A stretch of 64,000 nt of DNA from Neckera pumila (GCA_963969595.1 OZ018408.1:16923823-16987822), one strand, 5' to 3'. Counted from the stretch's first letter, positions 1 through 11,970 are shown. A program made the numbers and translations. Notes: generated from the sequence alone by a model not told the origin.

Positions 1-315
1 AAGCAAAAAGGTTTGTTTGTGACTATAATATACACATTTAGAACTCAACAGTTTGAATTTATAGAAAAAAATTCTTGTAAAAATCATAAATTTTCCATCT
101 ACAATTGATTTTAGAAGGACTTTTCAATTTCTAGCTTCTAATTTTATTGTAAATATTAATTTGTGTATTTGTTGATCTAATTATATAGATGTAATCTATA
201 AATCATATCTTACAGCTATTGTTTGAGATTTATCATTAAATATTTTTCTAAGTTGCATTTTATAATAGATCTTTACAATTTTGGAAATCTAGATGATCCC
301 TTGGTCCTTTAGGGG
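1..315. mobile_element. Right part of a TTAA-flanked, piggyBac-like non-autonomous element (subfamily A)
   Basis: The segment ends in GGTCCTTTAGGGG followed by TTAA at 316-319. It aligns by eye, in the same order and orientation, with the right half of the element at 27711-28275: both share the blocks around ATCATAAAT, CAATTGATTTTAGAAGGA and GTTGATCTAA. Its left end lies outside the window. There is no reading frame of note. The superfamily name rests on the TTAA flank and the CCCCTAAAG-type terminus and is inference. Confidence 0.6.
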
Positions 316-319
316 TTAA

Positions 320-1491
320 ATGGGTTAAATTTGTTTCCAAACCTTGCCCTAGCATTCTACTATACCATTGTACAATTGGAGTTCAAAAAAAATTCTAGTC
401 ATTGTACCAAGAAATGGGAATTTTCTACATTTTCACTTGAAAAACACCTTCCATCCTTTAGGAATTAACCTTGAAACACCCTAATAGCTGCAAAGTAGTT
501 AATGAATGACTTTCATTAAACTTGTAGAAATATAAAACTCATGCACATATTCATCTAAACAATGAATACTTTTCAAATAACTACCTTAGTGATAGGCCTC
601 ATTGTTTCTAGACTTTCCCCCTAAAGAGTCCAAGCCTTTTTTCATCAAAAACCACACACTCATTGCCATTTCTATTGCATTCTACAAATAAAACAATGAG
701 ATGAATTTTTGGAAATCTCACCGTAGGATCTTGTACTATGCATATAGCATAGCACGTGGCAGATCTTTTGTGAAGTTTGACCTTATAGATTGCAAGATAA
801 TAGCATCCAAAGGTAAGAAAATATTTTTGGACTCTACTCAAGGAATGATTTCAAATGCCAAACCCAATTCCAATTTAGAAGAGAGAAGAGAGAACGCCAA
901 TGAGCCGTACTCACCGTCTTGTATTCCACCAACCCTTCCTTCATACTTCGTGAAACTTGCAAATCCATGCAACGTCAATGCAACGTCAATGCAACGAATG
1001 CCACTGAGAAGGAAAAAACGGTAATTTCATACGTAACTGTCAATTGCCTGTCTTGCATTAAAATGAATACCAATAAACACATTTTTCCTTTCTGAGATCG
1101 ATCAATATTTTCGATCATTTCCTTCCCCAAAAACTAAAACTGCTTGTTGGCTCAGAAAAATTGCCAGAATCTTGCTTCAAACGTAAGCACCACGTTGTGA
1201 TATAGTTCACTACCGATTGACTTGCATTTAATAGTAATTAAGCAGAAGGTGCGCAGATCAAAATTTGATGCTGAAGGAAAAACAGTTTTGAGTCTCTCAA
1301 ATGCCTATGGAAGTATGCGTAGAGAACAACGCTGATAAAGTATACGTAAAACTCATATATTGGTACAAGGGTACTCCTTATAACGTGCAGTATGCTTCCA
1401 GGTTGATCGAAGCTTCAATGAAGAATTGAAAGAGTGATCCTTGAGGTTGAAAAATATATAAAAAGAGTTCGGGAAAATCACTATTGAAACC
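320..1491. other. Intergenic region upstream of the kinase gene
   Basis: No coding region is recognised. A short direct duplication (AACGTCAATGC twice) sits at about 970-992. TATATAAAAAG at 1455-1465 resembles a TATA box, but it lies only 27 bases before the chosen start codon and would leave almost no leader, so its role is doubtful. Confidence 0.4.
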
Positions 1492-4400
1492 ATGCCAGTT
1501 TCGTGCTTCTCCTCGTCAGCACCTGCGTCCCAGGACGGGGGATCCCCCGAGAATATTCGCAACTGTTTTGGGGCTCTTTTGAAGGCGTGCAAGCGCTCCA
1601 GGTCGGCCAGCTGGGGAGAAGATCGAATCGATGAATTCCAGAAAAACCCTAATTTCAAAAAAATCTCGGAAGAGGAGTTCCACAAGTTGTACAAAGTGAA
1701 GAAAACCATCGGTGTGGGAGGTTAGTCACGTTTACTGTATATCTCGACAATGCTTCATATTGGCAGATGAACTCCACACATGACCACTTTGAGAAGAAAA
1801 CGATTGAACTTCAATCATTCACTTCAAGGCAAGGATATATTTTGCAAATTTCTTGAAAACTATGTAACTGTCAAAATTTTATCTATAGAAGAGATATCAT
1901 GCTGTGTAACTAAAGGTGAATCAGTACAAGAGCCAAACTCTCTTGAGATGAAATTTCTATCATTATGCATGAACTTTCTATGCAATTAGTCAAAAGTGGG
2001 AGATTGTAGTGACGGAGTAGACCTCCAATTTGCATTCAAAGTTCAGTTGCCAGGGTCGTTAAGCTCATTGATTTCAGGCTCGTAGTGTGATAAGTCCATC
2101 CAAGTGTCACAATATTAACCTTGTTGAGGGCAATTGCCGTACTCCAGGATTTTCAATTGTGAGAAAAGGGAAGCACATTTCTACAGGACAAGATGTCGCC
2201 ATAAAGGTCATCGACCGATCCAAGTATGACCCCAACGATGGGAGCTTGGAAGCCGAGATTATGGTGCTGGATAAGGTTCCTCAGCTTTGACAGTATATCC
2301 TCCTTAATTCCAACTCTTACTAGAGATACAAAGCATCATATCACTGGGTGCTCTACCATGCGAAATCAAACTTCTAAATTTGACAACGTTTTTAATTCGC
2401 TTACCTGAGAGAGATCTAAGGCAAATGTTCTGCTCATGCAGGTGCGTCATCCATATTGCATCAGCTTCAAGGAATGCTACTTTACAAAGAAACATGTGTA
2501 CGTGATCACAGAACTGTACGTAGGTTTTTTCTTGACCAACTACGGTATTTATTTATGTCCTTGTTCACATAAAAAAAAGTATGTTTATCATATGCGTGAA
2601 TGTCAAATTTCATGTTGAAAGCTTCCTTTTGGAAGTGTAAGGATGATGAGCCGGTTGAAGTGATCGAAAGAGGTTGGAATGCAGTGTAACAGGCGGAGAA
2701 CTTTTGGATCGAGTCCTCAAGAAGGGCAAATATGGAGAAGAGAAAGCGGCACGGATTATGAAGCAGCTTCTGCAGGGAGTAGCCTATTTGCATTCCATTG
2801 GTGTGACGCATCGAGATCTCAAGGTGGGCTGTTTGTTCTCCCTCTTTTCTGCATCTGCACCAATCTGTCAATATATACATGTTTCTACATGTATTGACAG
2901 ATGAGTTCCTGTAGAGGACACTGAAACAAATTGTTATGAACCCAAACTTCAATGTCATGGAATTGGTGGAAGTCAACAGCTTTTGGCATTTCTCAAGGTG
3001 AATCGTAAATCTATACCAGTCCTAGTTTCTTGTGCTTCGTGCGGATGAATGCATGCCACAAATCTATGCAGTCACCATGAATTGCGCCAATTCCACAAAT
3101 TTGATGATGCCTCAATTATCAACTGACACCTACTACTACCAAGAACTCATGTGTTTGTACACTACCTAGGACATAATTATCCTTCAAAGTTACCTTGGCT
3201 TAATGGCAATAGTCACTGATCGTTGAATGGAAAATGATCATTGCGTAAGAAATACGTAAAGTAGAATGAGCTATTTCCAAGCACTTAAGGCCACCCCACT
3301 CTCTTCCATTTGGAACTTAAGATATTTGGCAATGTCTCTTTCCATCATCTGTGTTGAATAACTTGGAAGGCCTTCATGTAATTTTACAATTTGAATTCCA
3401 TACTTAACAAGACAGTGGGGAAAAAACATGCCTAATTAATTTTTGTACTAGGTGAGCCACATTACAAACAATACCCGTTCTGTTCAACCACATTATTATC
3501 AGAAGAATTCATTGAGAGCATCCTTCAAGGTTGAATTGCGCGCATCCTAGTTAGTCTTGGCATATGTGAGGCCGAGTATAATGATTGATGAGTGTGGAAA
3601 ATGCAGAATGGTGACAAGAGTTGAGGGATAAAAGGTTTGTCATATGCAGCTCGAGAACATTCTTCTCAAGTCGCAAGAAGAAGATGCGCCCATTAAAATC
3701 GCGGACTTCGGTCTAGCCAAGATTTTTGCTGGGGCGGCTCCGTTGACGACCATTTGTGGTTCACCTCAATATGTTGGTTAGCGAATTCTAAACATCCTTC
3801 TTCTCGAAAATTGATCTCGGAATGATCTCCGTTAGAATTCGATAATATTGTTATGTTGGGAGCATCTATATCTCAGATTTTTCTCAAAATATGCACCAAT
3901 TCGGTGTGCTTCCCTGTTGCAATTTGGCTCTCTTTACAGCCCCTGAAGTGTTGGAAGTCGGCCAGAAACGACAGTGCTACACGCCTGCTGCCGATCTCTG
4001 GTGAGACGATCTCTCATTTTGGAAGACTAGATTTTCATGTACAGCTCATGCATTGAACTGTGTCTGATTTCGAGCATTGAAATTCTTGAGCATCCACATT
4101 CTTGTGATTGCCCGGTCAACAGAAATCTTCCAGTAATATCCAGTTTTAGTTAGCTGACTGTACAACTTGGAAGTCGATCTGCGTCCTACTTTACGTACGT
4201 CTGAGAGAAATTTTCAAATTCTAAAGCCCTTACACAATTTCGTCAGGAGTACAGGTGTGATTATGTACATTCTACTATCGGGGTTCTCTCCGTTCGACGA
4301 TGCAAACGAGGCGATTTTATTTCAAAAAATAAAGAATGGGATGTACAGTATGAAGCAACCTGTTTGGGAAACCGTTTCCTATGAAGGTAAGTAAGTCATC

Positions 4401-6234
4401 TCTTTCCCATAATCACCAAATATGCAATTGTAGTAAATAACACCGGTCTGCACCTTATTACAGGCCCATCAAGGGTAAGTTCACAACAAGGGGATATCTT
4501 AACCGCCACGTTGAGGATTTAGGTTGAAAAGAGGAATCCTGAGGTTGTTTTGGTGGCGTTATTTTATCCTTCTCAAGCTTAAAATATTTCCGATTGGCAT
4601 GAATATACTCTGAGTTGGTAGTCTCAATAACTCAACTAGGATTGGCAATGCACGACACAGGCAAGGACTTGATGCGAAGACTTTTGGTGACCAAGCCAGA
4701 GAAGAGGCTAACAGCAAAGCAGGCGTTGCGACACCCATGGTTCCAGGTAAAGACGTAAATAAAGGACCTCGCTTATTGAATTCCCGTCTACGAAGAGCAC
4801 TAGTAGAAAGGAGGTATTTGAGCAGCAAGGAAGAGTGTAAGAGCGTGGTGCCAAAAACCCATATGGTCTCCAAACTATTGCCCATGTGGGCAGCGATTTT
4901 TCACGGGTGAAGGGCAAAGCAGGCTATCTATAGGCTGTTGGAGCAGATTTGGTAGCAGCAGGCTCAAATTTCACGATGTTGGTGATATTTCGCCGGCGCA
5001 AATTCAATAAGGCTGCATATCGGCCTTTAACACCTCTCCCTTGCACTATTCCTAAGGGTTCAAATACCTCCTTTCTACTAGTGTAGGATTGGTGTGGAGC
5101 GAATGGCTTCATATTCTGGTGGATACATTCTGATGGATACTCTACAATCCACAGATACAGCTCATGGAGGATCCGATGGTAGACCACCCAGAAAAGCAAG
5201 GGACTAGTGGTGATCCACAGGAAAGAAACGAAGTCGTCAATAAGCAGCTGGAGCAGCAGATCGAAGCAAGACAAGAAATGACTGAAAAACCGGAGGAACA
5301 ACTTTTAGCAAGTCCAAAAACGGGGCCTGGAGAGGTCCTTGCTGCGTTCCAGACCACGACGAGTAACAATGAAGACCAAGCCACACAGAAACCAACTGCC
5401 GTTCAACAGGTGAGACCTTGTTCAAAGCAAATGATGTCGATCTATTGAAGAATATCCATGTTTGATTTCTACAACTGAACTGACCATTGACCATTCCCAA
5501 CTAGCTGCTCTTTTGTACCCTGTACTGCAGTTTATAATCTTCATCTGCTAGTGCACAATCTTACTAAAGTTTGCTTAAAATGAATAGTACACATGCCTTT
5601 TACCGGACACTTCCAATCACCGGACATATCACCAGGCTCTCCATTTAGAACTGTCCGGTGAAGGAAAACGTGAATTGTGAAATGTACAGTACCCAACTCA
5701 CTTCAAAACCATAATCAAAACCCAACCCTCACGCCCCTAATGGGATTTGAACTGTCCGGCGAAGGGCATTTGTGTCGTTTCGCAAAAGCTACAAACCTAT
5801 GTGAACTAAAATTGAAAACTTAGGTCACAACTATTTCCATGAAACCTTAATTATCTATTTATCTTAATGACCGGTCATTGGCATCTGTTCTATCTTAGAC
5901 CCTTTATTGTCTACTCGTCAAGCTCACTTTCCTGTGTGCCCTCGCATGAGTGAAGGACGACCTCCCAATGCAGCAAAACATGAGTGACAATGTGCACGCC
6001 CCACGAGAAATCGACGAAAAGCCAGAGACACTGGTCCAAGAACTTGGTGAAAAGATGGAGATCATTGTCCAGGAAATTGTTGAGCAGCTAGGGACTCTGG
6101 TCGAAGCAAGTGGTGAAAAAACAGAGATTGTCCAACAAGGTCAGGAACTAAATGATCATCATGAGGTACAAGAATTGAAGAGCCAGGAGGAAGTAGGCAA
6201 CATCACAGAAACAGAAACAAGGTCGGCATCGTAA
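1492..6234 (+). CDS. CAMK-group serine/threonine protein kinase, Chk2/CaMK-like, ten exons
   Basis: Exons read as 1492-1720, 2148-2275, 2442-2515, 2685-2823, 3650-3776, 3940-4000, 4247-4386, 4661-4746, 5161-5409 and 5974-6234; all phases join and give about 497 residues. Seen: glycine loop IGVGGFSIV (about 73-81), VAIKVI lysine, HRDLKLENILL catalytic loop (about 185-195), DFGLAK, CGSPQYVAPE, PFDD and a closing HPWF (about 327). The kinase domain fills residues 69-328. The tail (329-497) is rich in Glu, Gln and Lys with EKPE repeats and no recognised domain. The LEN loop and CGSPQYVAPEV point to the CAMK group; the LSGFSPFDD and [13 protein letters not shown] blocks resemble Chk2/Rad53, but no FHA domain precedes the kinase. 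The start is the first ATG in frame with the glycine loop. A consensus donor GTAAGT overlaps the stop codon, so a further exon or a 3'UTR intron is possible. Substrates are unknown. Confidence 0.85.
4798..5083. mobile_element. Small CACTA-type inverted-repeat element in kinase intron 8
   Basis: A 24-bp perfect terminal inverted repeat starts CACTAGTAGAAAGG at 4798 and ends with its complement at 5083. The ends begin with CACTA, as in the CACTA superfamily. The flanking triplets GAG and TAG differ by one base, so the 3-bp target duplication is imperfect. The arms beyond the terminal repeat do not pair well. It lies wholly in the intron between exons 8 and 9. Confidence 0.55.
5590..5777. mobile_element. 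Putative MITE in kinase intron 9
   Basis: Imperfect inverted ends: CACATGCCTTTTACCGGACA on the left and the complement of TGTCCGGCGAAGGGCATTTG on the right. A third CCGGTGAAGG block lies inside. It is about 190 bp, non-coding, and placed within the intron before the last kinase exon. No clear target duplication was found. Confidence 0.4.
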
Positions 6235-7933
6235 GTGAGGTCGATTCTGCTGAAAGCTTGCAGAGCTGCAAGGACATAATTTGATACACGAAGGTACGTA
6301 GTAGTAACCTTTCGTCCTCAGGATTTCTGAGACATACCGGCATAAAGAATGTGAGACTGGACTACCCAAGTGACATGTAACATGCTCTTGTTGGATCACA
6401 GGCATGGTCGCTGGTGGTCATGGCTTCACTATCATACTACTCCCGAAACCCAAACATTCTGCTGAACTCTTAGAATGTAATTAGTAAACAGTACTCTAAA
6501 TAAAAGAAATAAAACTGAATAAATACAATCTCAAGAGAGTTGAGAGGTTTGTAGCTAGTTGCAGGTGAGCCTCTTAAATATGGAGTACGCATGCAAAGCA
6601 AAGCGTGTATTGTTTTCTTCTCGCTCGTTCATGAAACGGTGCGAACATCCATCTCCGTGACCTACCCAGCGACATGCACTTGGGTTGAAAGTCCAGAAAA
6701 TCATCACACTCGTCCCACTTCTTGGGACTCGAGGACGCGGGGAGAGATATCGAGCTCGACAGTCTTTTGCACACGGGTTTTACAAGAAGCAGCCTTGACC
6801 CAACCTGAACATTTATCCGAGAATAATTTATCATAAACCTTCGCAAGTAGGCTCGGAATCTTACGCAAGTACACGAAACAGAAAAGTTCAAGAAAGGATA
6901 CCCAAAAAAATAGACAAGTGTCGATCGAGTACTCACATGGCCCATGAAGGTCGTCAGTGTAGCAACTCGTCTCGCTTGAAGAGAACTGCTTCTTGGAGTA
7001 CCAATCGAGCTCCATTAATTCAAGCCTCGGAGAATCAATATTTATGCAGTTTGTGCAAGTAAAAAAACGAATTGATCCACAACTTTGACAAGCCGGTCTT
7101 CCTGCCAACACGAGAACGACAAAGCCCTCGCTAGAATTGCCACATGAATTCGCTGCCAGCAACGTGTTTTTCCAAGCCCAAAACCTCCTTGGAGACCTTC
7201 GAGTGCCGTTCCTTATCGTGTAAACTCTGCCCAGAAGATCTAGTCCACCGTCACTACAATTTCAAGCCAAGGATCGGAGTCTCTCTCTAGCGATGTACTC
7301 TGCACCTCACTGAGACTACAATGAGAGCGAATCACGAAGCTAATAAGCAGATCCTCGAGCACGAAACTATTGATCAAATGGTGAACCAAATGGCTCCCTG
7401 GCCATCTTTTCGGTGACAGTTGCTGTGATTCTGCAATTGCAACCAGCCGGCTGGCTGCTGTGGTGCACGCTTTTCCGAAGTTAGACAACGAAGTTGACTT
7501 CCAGTTCTGACTAGGGCGACGGAGAGCTTCCCTTGCAACCGGTAAGCAGCCAGGGGGCTGTAAAAGCGACCCTTTAAGAGCTGATTTGCTTTTTTGGGTA
7601 AGCAAAACTGCTTAAAATAATTTTCAGTAAATTTTTGTGGTAAGGAAAATGGAACTGGCATCTAACCCAAGTCGTTTTCCAAGTCATTTCGTATCTTTTG
7701 GACCTTCATGGAATTAGTTATGAATTTTTGAAGTTGAAAACATAGTGGTTTCTAAAAGCGATCCCTTCCTGAAATGTACACTTTTGATACATGTTAGAGA
7801 CAAAATGTATCAAATCGCTTTTAGAGATAGGTCACTCTTATAGGCCCATATTAAGCTGATGCGCAAGGAATGTGAGGCAAGCCGATTCTATCAATATCCA
7901 CACACACTGCAAGTTTCATGGCATCTTGTAAAC
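6235..7933. other. Unassigned region downstream of the kinase
   Basis: The first few hundred bases are probably the kinase 3' untranslated region. From about 6570 to 7600 base composition is closer to coding than the surroundings, but no frame can be assigned with confidence. The minus strand at about 7060-7130 reads CQSCGSIRFFTCTNC, a C-x2-C-x7-C-x2-C arrangement like a zinc ribbon, with no recognisable context. Near 7572 begins a copy of a dispersed block also seen at 8366 and 19068 (CATTTAAGGGYTGRTCYGCC in those two). Confidence 0.3.
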
Positions 7934-8160
7934 AGGGGAGGCAACCCATTCCCAATCGACGACCCATTTCCAATCACTTCAAGAATTACAGACATGTAAG
8001 AAGACGGTTTCTTCCGTGAAAATTTTTCTTGTGTGCAGCAATAGTGTTTGGACCCTTTCTAGAGTTTTCAAATATTTTGGTATCAAAACAAAGTTGCAAT
8101 GAATTAATGAGTTCCAAATTCTGTAATTCCTTAAGTGATCGAGAATGGATTGCCTCCCCT
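7934..8160. mobile_element. Terminal-inverted-repeat element, copy 1 of the AGGGGAGGCAA family
   Basis: The left end is AGGGGAGGCAACCCATTCCC and the right end is the complement of GAATGGATTGCCTCCCCT, giving about 24 bp of inverted repeat. The block AATTCCTTAAGTGA beside the right end recurs beside the right end of the copy at 8944-9343. No protein is encoded. A single left-end-like block also occurs near 21478. Confidence 0.5.
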
Positions 8161-8722
8161 AAAGAAGGACGGCATCCCATATTATCTCTTTCATTAATGA
8201 GTGACGACTCAATCTGTGAGAGCGCCAATTCTCTATCCTTCATCAAGTTGTGGTGCATTTGCCACATCCTTTGCCACATCTGAATCTCATTAAATAGGGA
8301 CGGTTCCATTTTCACTCATTGATCTCTACACGCAACCCCTAAGTGCCTAAGCCATTAAACCAACCATTTAAGGGCTGATCTGCCTTTTTCAAGTGGTTCT
8401 TTGGATGGAAATATTTTTAGCTCATTTTTCAAAGAAAGAGAAATAGATGAGGAATCTAACACAAGTTGTTTCTTATTTTTTGAAGCATTTTTGAACTAGT
8501 TATGAATTTTCAAATGAGATGTGTCATAGGTCCCTATTTATGACCCTAGGTCTTCCTGAACCATTCACTTGCAATTCTAAAGAAAGATCGCAAAAGCAAA
8601 GAGAATGATTGGCTCTTGCAATTAATAATGTTTTTTTCCTTGATTCATTCAATGACTATAGCGTTCACTTTTAGAACCACCTCATGTCCATTTCACAACC
8701 ATTTATAGGGACAGTTCTTAAT

Positions 8723-8911
8723 CACTACAAGAGAAAGGGGTGTTTTAAGTAGTATCCTAGACATCACATCTTTTAAGTAACATCTTTTAAGTAAAATTTT
8801 AAGTAAAATTTTACTAAAAAGATTGTCTTTTTAGGATAATTTTACTTAAAAACTTACTTAAAAGATGTGATGTCTAGGACACTATTTAAAACACCCCTTT
8901 CTCTTGTAATG
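8723..8911. mobile_element. CACTA-type MITE (foldback)
   Basis: A 189-bp near-palindrome. The left arm starts CACTACAAGAGAAAGGGGTG; the right arm ends with the complement of CATTACAAGAGAAAGGGGTG. The arms pair for about 48 bases with three or four mismatches. The target duplication is AAT (8720-8722 and 8912-8914). CACTACAAGA is the canonical plant CACTA terminus and a 3-bp duplication is the rule for that superfamily, so the assignment is good. Confidence 0.8.
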
Positions 8912-8943
8912 AATGCTTGTGCGATTTCAGAGCCGCCTACTTT

Positions 8944-9343
8944 AGAGGAGGCAACCCATTCCTGATTGACACCCCATTGTGGTCATGTATGTTGTTCTCT
9001 TACCGTGAAGAAAGATATGACCAGTGATTAATTATGGCATGGTTCCTAAGGCAGTTGTGGCACATTAAGATTGCCTCTAAGATTCTCAATATTGCAACCA
9101 ACCCTTGGTGGATTTTGCAACCAATCCTTGGTTGGAAATAGGAAAGTCTCTATGACTAGAATGGGTCAAACAAAATCTTCAACCAAAAAATTCATAGTAA
9201 ATATATTTGAGAAATTAAATTCTGAAAAATTATGGAAACCTTTCGAACTCTATTTTTGCACCCAAGAAAATTTTCTTACTGAAGAAATCCGCCCTATAGA
9301 TTTGTTTAATTCCTTAAGTGAGCGAAAATGAGTTGCCTCCCCT
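8944..9343. mobile_element. Terminal-inverted-repeat element, copy 2 of the AGGGGAGGCAA family
   Basis: The left end is AGAGGAGGCAACCCATTCC and the right end is the complement of AAAATGAGTTGCCTCCCCT. The right-end neighbour AATTCCTTAAGTGAGCGA matches the copy ending at 8160. It is about 400 bp long and longer than copy 1, as expected for internal deletion derivatives. Confidence 0.45.
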
Positions 9344-9520
9344 AGAGAAAATTTTAGCCCACGGGAGGGCCTCCAAGCATTTATAACAATATGCAATAAG
9401 AGAAGAAATCTGCCCAAAAAGCAAGTCAGGAATCTGTAAGGCATTAGGAAGAATTGGAGCCCTCAAAGGGGCTGTGAGTGAGGGGAACGAGGGAACAGCA
9501 ACTGATTTTTTTTTTTTTTT

Positions 9521-9555
<35 letters not shown>

Positions 9556-10142
9556 CCTCTAGCGAACGGGAGAGCCTGGACAGCGCCCGACACTGGCACT
9601 GAACCTTATTTTAATATTTAAAAAAACATAAAAATAGTTAATTTAAATTTTTATTTTTATTTTATTTTTTTTGGAATCTGATGTGGCACCATGGCGACCA
9701 CATCAGCTTCCTAATTTGAGAATTAGTTTACTTTAATTATTTAATTATTATTTTAATTATTATTTTAATATTTTTTATTTTTTATATTATTATTTTATTA
9801 TTAATTTGTATTATTTTAATTATTATAATTATAATTATAATATAATATAAATATTATATTATTATTATGAATTTTTAAATTTTTTTTAAATGAACCCCCC
9901 TGTTCAAAAACAGAGGCGTTCCCCTCAAAGGGGCTGCACCTCCCTGAGGGGAACTCCTCAAAGGGAAGCAACCCCTTTGAGGGTTGCCATTTTTCCTAAT
10001 GTGAGCAGTCAGCGTGTGTGCCCCGTTGGACTTTCGATTAAAAAAAAATTGGGAAAAGAAAAAACAAAATAAATTTTTTCCTATAATTGCACATTTGCTG
10101 AAAGTCAAACGGCCCTCCGCAGGGGCCAGATTTCTTGTAATG
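9344..10142. mobile_element. Foldback-type element with internal ACGT/GTGGC palindrome, copy A
   Basis: The left part reads TAGAGAAAATTTTAGCCC and the right part is the complement of CATTACAAGAAATCTGGCCC, an imperfect terminal repeat. Inside are GATGTGGCACCATGGCGACC ACATCAGC near 9672 and a block near 9925 with CCTCCCTGAGGGGAACTCCT. The same two blocks, in the same order, are found at about 11750 and 11900. A poly-T/poly-A run (9507-9551) and very AT-rich sequence (9720-9890) lie inside. Confidence 0.45.
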
Positions 10143-11000
10143 CCTTTCGAAGTGTCTTTTCCTATGAAAAAAGAGCATAGACATATAATTATCTCCAATG
10201 ACGCAAATTGCTTGTTTTTCCAAAATCTAACCGTGTAGATGTTTAAAGAGCTTGCTTGTTAGTATGCATGCCAATTTAGAGTGCAAAATTGCATAGCAGT
10301 TGTGAGATCGTAACAAGAAAAATGTATATTTTTTCTATTTTAGTATGCTGCCCCTCCCTACAATGTTCAAGAAATTTGCATATAAAAGTTTTTTGGGATT
10401 AGAGGTTGTATGAACAACTACAAATCATGTTAGCACACTAAAAATACACTTTAAAAAAAACTTGGTTTCACATGAAAAAAATTTCACATGAAAAGCTATC
10501 AAACCCATTACACATCCACCTAACAATTGTTGAAATGCAATTTTTTTTATAAGTAGAAATCACAATCAACACTTGCATACTTAAATTTTCAACAGTGAAA
10601 ATCATAAAAACAATTTACTTTTTTCCCTAGGACCATTGGAAAAAGTAAAGTGTTTTCATGATTTTCACTTGGGATCATTGGAAAGTGTACAATTTTTTAT
10701 GGATAAACACTTTACTCTATCTAATGGATAAGTACAATTTTTAAAATCTCAATTCAAGTGAAATTGATAAGCTTTGCTTAAAGCTAAGAAATCAGGTAAA
10801 ATTTGTAAGCTTTACTCCTGACATAAATGCCTTTGAGGACCTCTCAAAAATCAAATATTTACCTTTTTCGGTGAAAAATAAAAATTATTAATTATTAACC
10901 TTCAAAATTGCTTGTAAAAAGTTTTAAAACGGTCGAAGGAATTTAATTGTCCACCCTAAAACAAGCTTGAAATTTTGGACCGACCATATTTAATTGGTTA
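10143..11000. other. AT-rich intergenic sequence
   Basis: No coding sequence, RNA gene or clear repeat structure is seen. The stretch is rich in A and T runs. It lies between two copies of the ACGT-palindrome foldback family. Confidence 0.4.
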
Positions 11001-11159
11001 CACAAAAGAAAATTTTAGGCCTCTACAGGGTTGTTCTACAACATTCCAAAGTATCTTGAAATTTTGTTTTTTGGGGTTGAAATTTTTTCCCCCCTATTTC
11101 TGCGTAGCTGAAACTACAGTGACAATGCACAGATATCCAATTTTATAATTTTAAATTTT

Positions 11160-11305
11160 AAATTTTAAAAATAATAATAATAATAATCTTAAAATAAATA
11201 TATAATAATAATAATAAATAATAATAGTAATAGTAATAAAAAATAATACTAATAATAGTAATAAAAAATAAATAATAATAGTAATAATAATAATAATAAT
11301 AACAT
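11160..11305. repeat. AAT/TAATAA microsatellite
   Basis: A degenerate trinucleotide tract of ATA and AAT units with TAG interruptions runs for about 145 bases. It sits within a segment bounded by AGAAAATTTTAGGCCTC near 11007 and the complement of CATTAGAGAAAAAACC near 11440, which may be another member of the nearby foldback family. Confidence 0.75.
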
Positions 11306-11489
11306 TAAATAAAAAACACAAAATTTGATTGTTTTAGTAAATAGTCAGCCAAGCTGACTACTCACCAAGGAATTTTGTCAAATTGACAGGCCAAGCTTGT
11401 CAAATTAGAGCAGCCTTCCGGAGGGTTGGTTTTTTCTCTAATGGGTATTTAAGGATTAATAGAACTTGATTAATCAATTACAGAGTATT

Positions 11490-11970
11490 ATAGTACCAAA
11501 GATGGTTTGCAAAATCATTAAAAAGAACTGGAGCCCCCAAAGGAACTGTGAATGGGGGGGAACAAAGGAATAAGGGCCGGGTTTGTTTGTTGTTTGTTTG
11601 TTTTAAATTAAAATTTTTTTTTGCTACCATCAAAATAGAGGGCCTGGACAGCGTTGTACAGTACATTAAAATAATTTTTTTAATACTTAGAAAAATATAA
11701 ATTGATTCATTAAAAAAAAAATTCAAAATTACAAAATTTCACAATCTGATGTGGCACCATGGCGACCACATCAGCTTGTTAATTTGAAAATTATAATTTT
11801 AATTTTATTTTAATATTATTTTAACAATTATTGTTAAAATAAAAATAATAATTAAATATTGTTAAAATATTCATGAACAGGGATTCCCCTCAAAAGGGTT
11901 GCCACCTCCCTGAGGGGAACTCTCAAAGGGAAGTAGCTCCTTTGAAGGCCCCAATTTTTTTGAATGGCTC
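11490..11970. mobile_element. Foldback-type element with internal ACGT/GTGGC palindrome, copy B
   Basis: It repeats the inner part of copy A in the same orientation: a block near 11530 matching the one near 9455 (GGAGCCC, then CTGTGARTG), the GATGTGGCACCATGGCGACC block near 11750, and the CCTCCCTGAGGGGAACTCTC block near 11905. The spacing is shorter than in copy A. There is no protein. It may be a diverged partial duplicate rather than an independent insertion. Confidence 0.45.

Noticed and set aside
4767..4906. Open block in kinase intron 8 that might be an extra exon
   Set aside because: It overlaps a CACTA-ended element, exons 8 and 9 join in phase without it, and reading through from exon 8 meets a stop at once.
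5735..5765. GGGATTTGAAC, resembling the complement of a tRNA T-loop
   Set aside because: No acceptor, anticodon or D-arm pairing could be found, and the block belongs to an inverted-repeat element.
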